Positions 63,441 to 64,000 of a stretch of 64,000 bases of DNA are shown here, one piece after another; the stretch's first letter is position 1, and every line of letters starts with the position of its first letter. Where the stretch lies: positions 1 through 64,000 of the forward strand of contig JAOWBW010001463.1 of the NCBI GenBank assembly GCA_026119855.1, in the 5' to 3' direction. Both the position numbers and the translations under genes were made by a program. The notes beneath the pieces are model-generated. The model was not told the DNA's origin. It saw only the letters and a list, made by a program, of their open reading frames with translations, and did not search any database. Origin of the DNA: Campanula takesimana (taxonomy: Eukaryota; Streptophyta; Magnoliopsida; Asterales; Campanulaceae).

Positions 63441-63811
63441 TGTTATAATATATTATTATGTGGATGTCCTTTGAACCAGAAGTGTACAAGAGAAGCTTTG
63501 CAAGATTATCTTTCGCGAAGCTTACGAAGGAAACTTTGTAAATATCTTCAGTGAAGCTTACTAGGGAAGCTTGGTAAATATCTTCAGAGAAGCTTACAAA
63601 GGAAGCCTTACTAAAGGATAGTATTTATCCTTATGGAAGCTTATAGAGGAAGCCAATTTTCACCTATAAATAGTAGGCTCTGGTTTTCATTTCAATATAC
63701 TTCAGAAGTTCTTAACTTCTATCTTTCTCTCTTGTACACTCTCTCTATAATAGTCTTGAAATAAAATATTATCTATTGAGATTATGCTCTTGGTTCTTTA
63801 GTTTTATAACA
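63441..63811 (+). repeat. Copia C 3' LTR (371 bp)
   Basis: Appears identical to 58292-58662. Confidence 0.95.
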
Positions 63812-63816
63812 GTATT

Positions 63817-64000
63817 TTATTTTACTTTACTTTTATTTTATGAAATGATTTGAAGATAAGGTCTTCAATTCCAATGCATGATTCATCAAAAGTAATCCAA
63901 CGTATTTTATGCTATTATTTTATATATATTCAGCTTAGACTAAAATAAATTGCTCTATTTTATGACTCATATACATCATTACATAAATTCTATTTCCTTT
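63817..64000. other. AT-rich flank
   Basis: No feature recognised. Confidence 0.3.

Larger units (their letters stand above)
58292..63811 (+). mobile_element. Copia C: young Ty1/copia element (5520 bp) with broken coding sequence
   Basis: Perfect 5-bp TSD GTATT (58287-58291, 63812-63816). Two 371-bp LTRs that appear identical base for base. Primer site after the left LTR, AAGGGGGAG tract before the right. Inside: gag tail, pre-integrase, integrase, linker, RT start, then a second linker and RT start from a related copy, then structured 3' region. RNase H is missing. Confidence 0.95.

Overview
The window is plant nuclear DNA made almost entirely of transposable elements. It is probably eudicot-like, but the species cannot be told from sequence. 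The case rests on Ty3/gypsy Tat-lineage and Ty1/copia LTR retrotransposons, Stowaway MITEs, Mutator-like (MULE), hAT and CACTA elements, a TRIM, AT-rich spacers and plant GT-AG introns. I see no intact host single-copy gene, no rRNA, no functional tRNA and no CRISPR.

Layout. 1-14122: a Tat-lineage element (Tat1, + strand) whose 5' LTR lies left of the window. It has decayed gag-pol (about 1000-7544), two antisense genes (7972-8412, and 8948-11368 with four exons and a plant mobile domain, PMD), a 76-bp satellite-like array and a 3' LTR (13113-14122). A second leader follows that LTR (14123-14775), so the locus reads LTR-internal-LTR-partial internal. 15276-19960: a truncated Tat LTR, then the 3' end of a SIRE-like copia element with an intact 389-codon ORF and an LTR. 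20120-23039: a MULE, a Stowaway and a 1.4-kb LTR element. 23195-34984: copia A (+), interrupted by the complete copia B (-, 26248-34792). 35244-44514: Tat2 (-), a large non-coding Tat derivative with four kinds of tandem array. 44520-47042: foldback elements and MITEs. 47426-57217: an old gypsy-like element containing a CACTA (itself containing a hAT MITE), a TRIM (itself containing a solo SIRE-like LTR), a MULE with a tRNA-like segment and a Stowaway. 58292-63811: copia C (+), with LTRs that look identical but broken coding sequence.

Boundaries were fixed mainly by target-site duplications (TSDs) read directly: CCGCC, GGATA, GTATT, AAACA, GTGTT, ATTGACAG, ATT, TTATTATAT and TTTTTTAAG.

Most interesting points. 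(1) Several LTR families each carry their own short, GC-rich or palindromic motif, repeated at fixed spacing just upstream of the TATA box and often again in the leader. In Tat1, triplets of a GCGCGCGCCTCC-like motif sit exactly 29 bp apart in five separate places, including beside both antisense genes. (2) Tat1 carries an intron-containing antisense PMD gene. (3) Tat1 and Tat2 share post-pol RNA hairpins with compensatory changes and GNRA-type loops, and copia C has three covarying hairpins before its polypurine tract. A working hypothesis, which is inference only, is that the motif arrays are binding sites for an element-encoded or host regulator, comparable in logic to VANC and its motif arrays in VANDAL elements.
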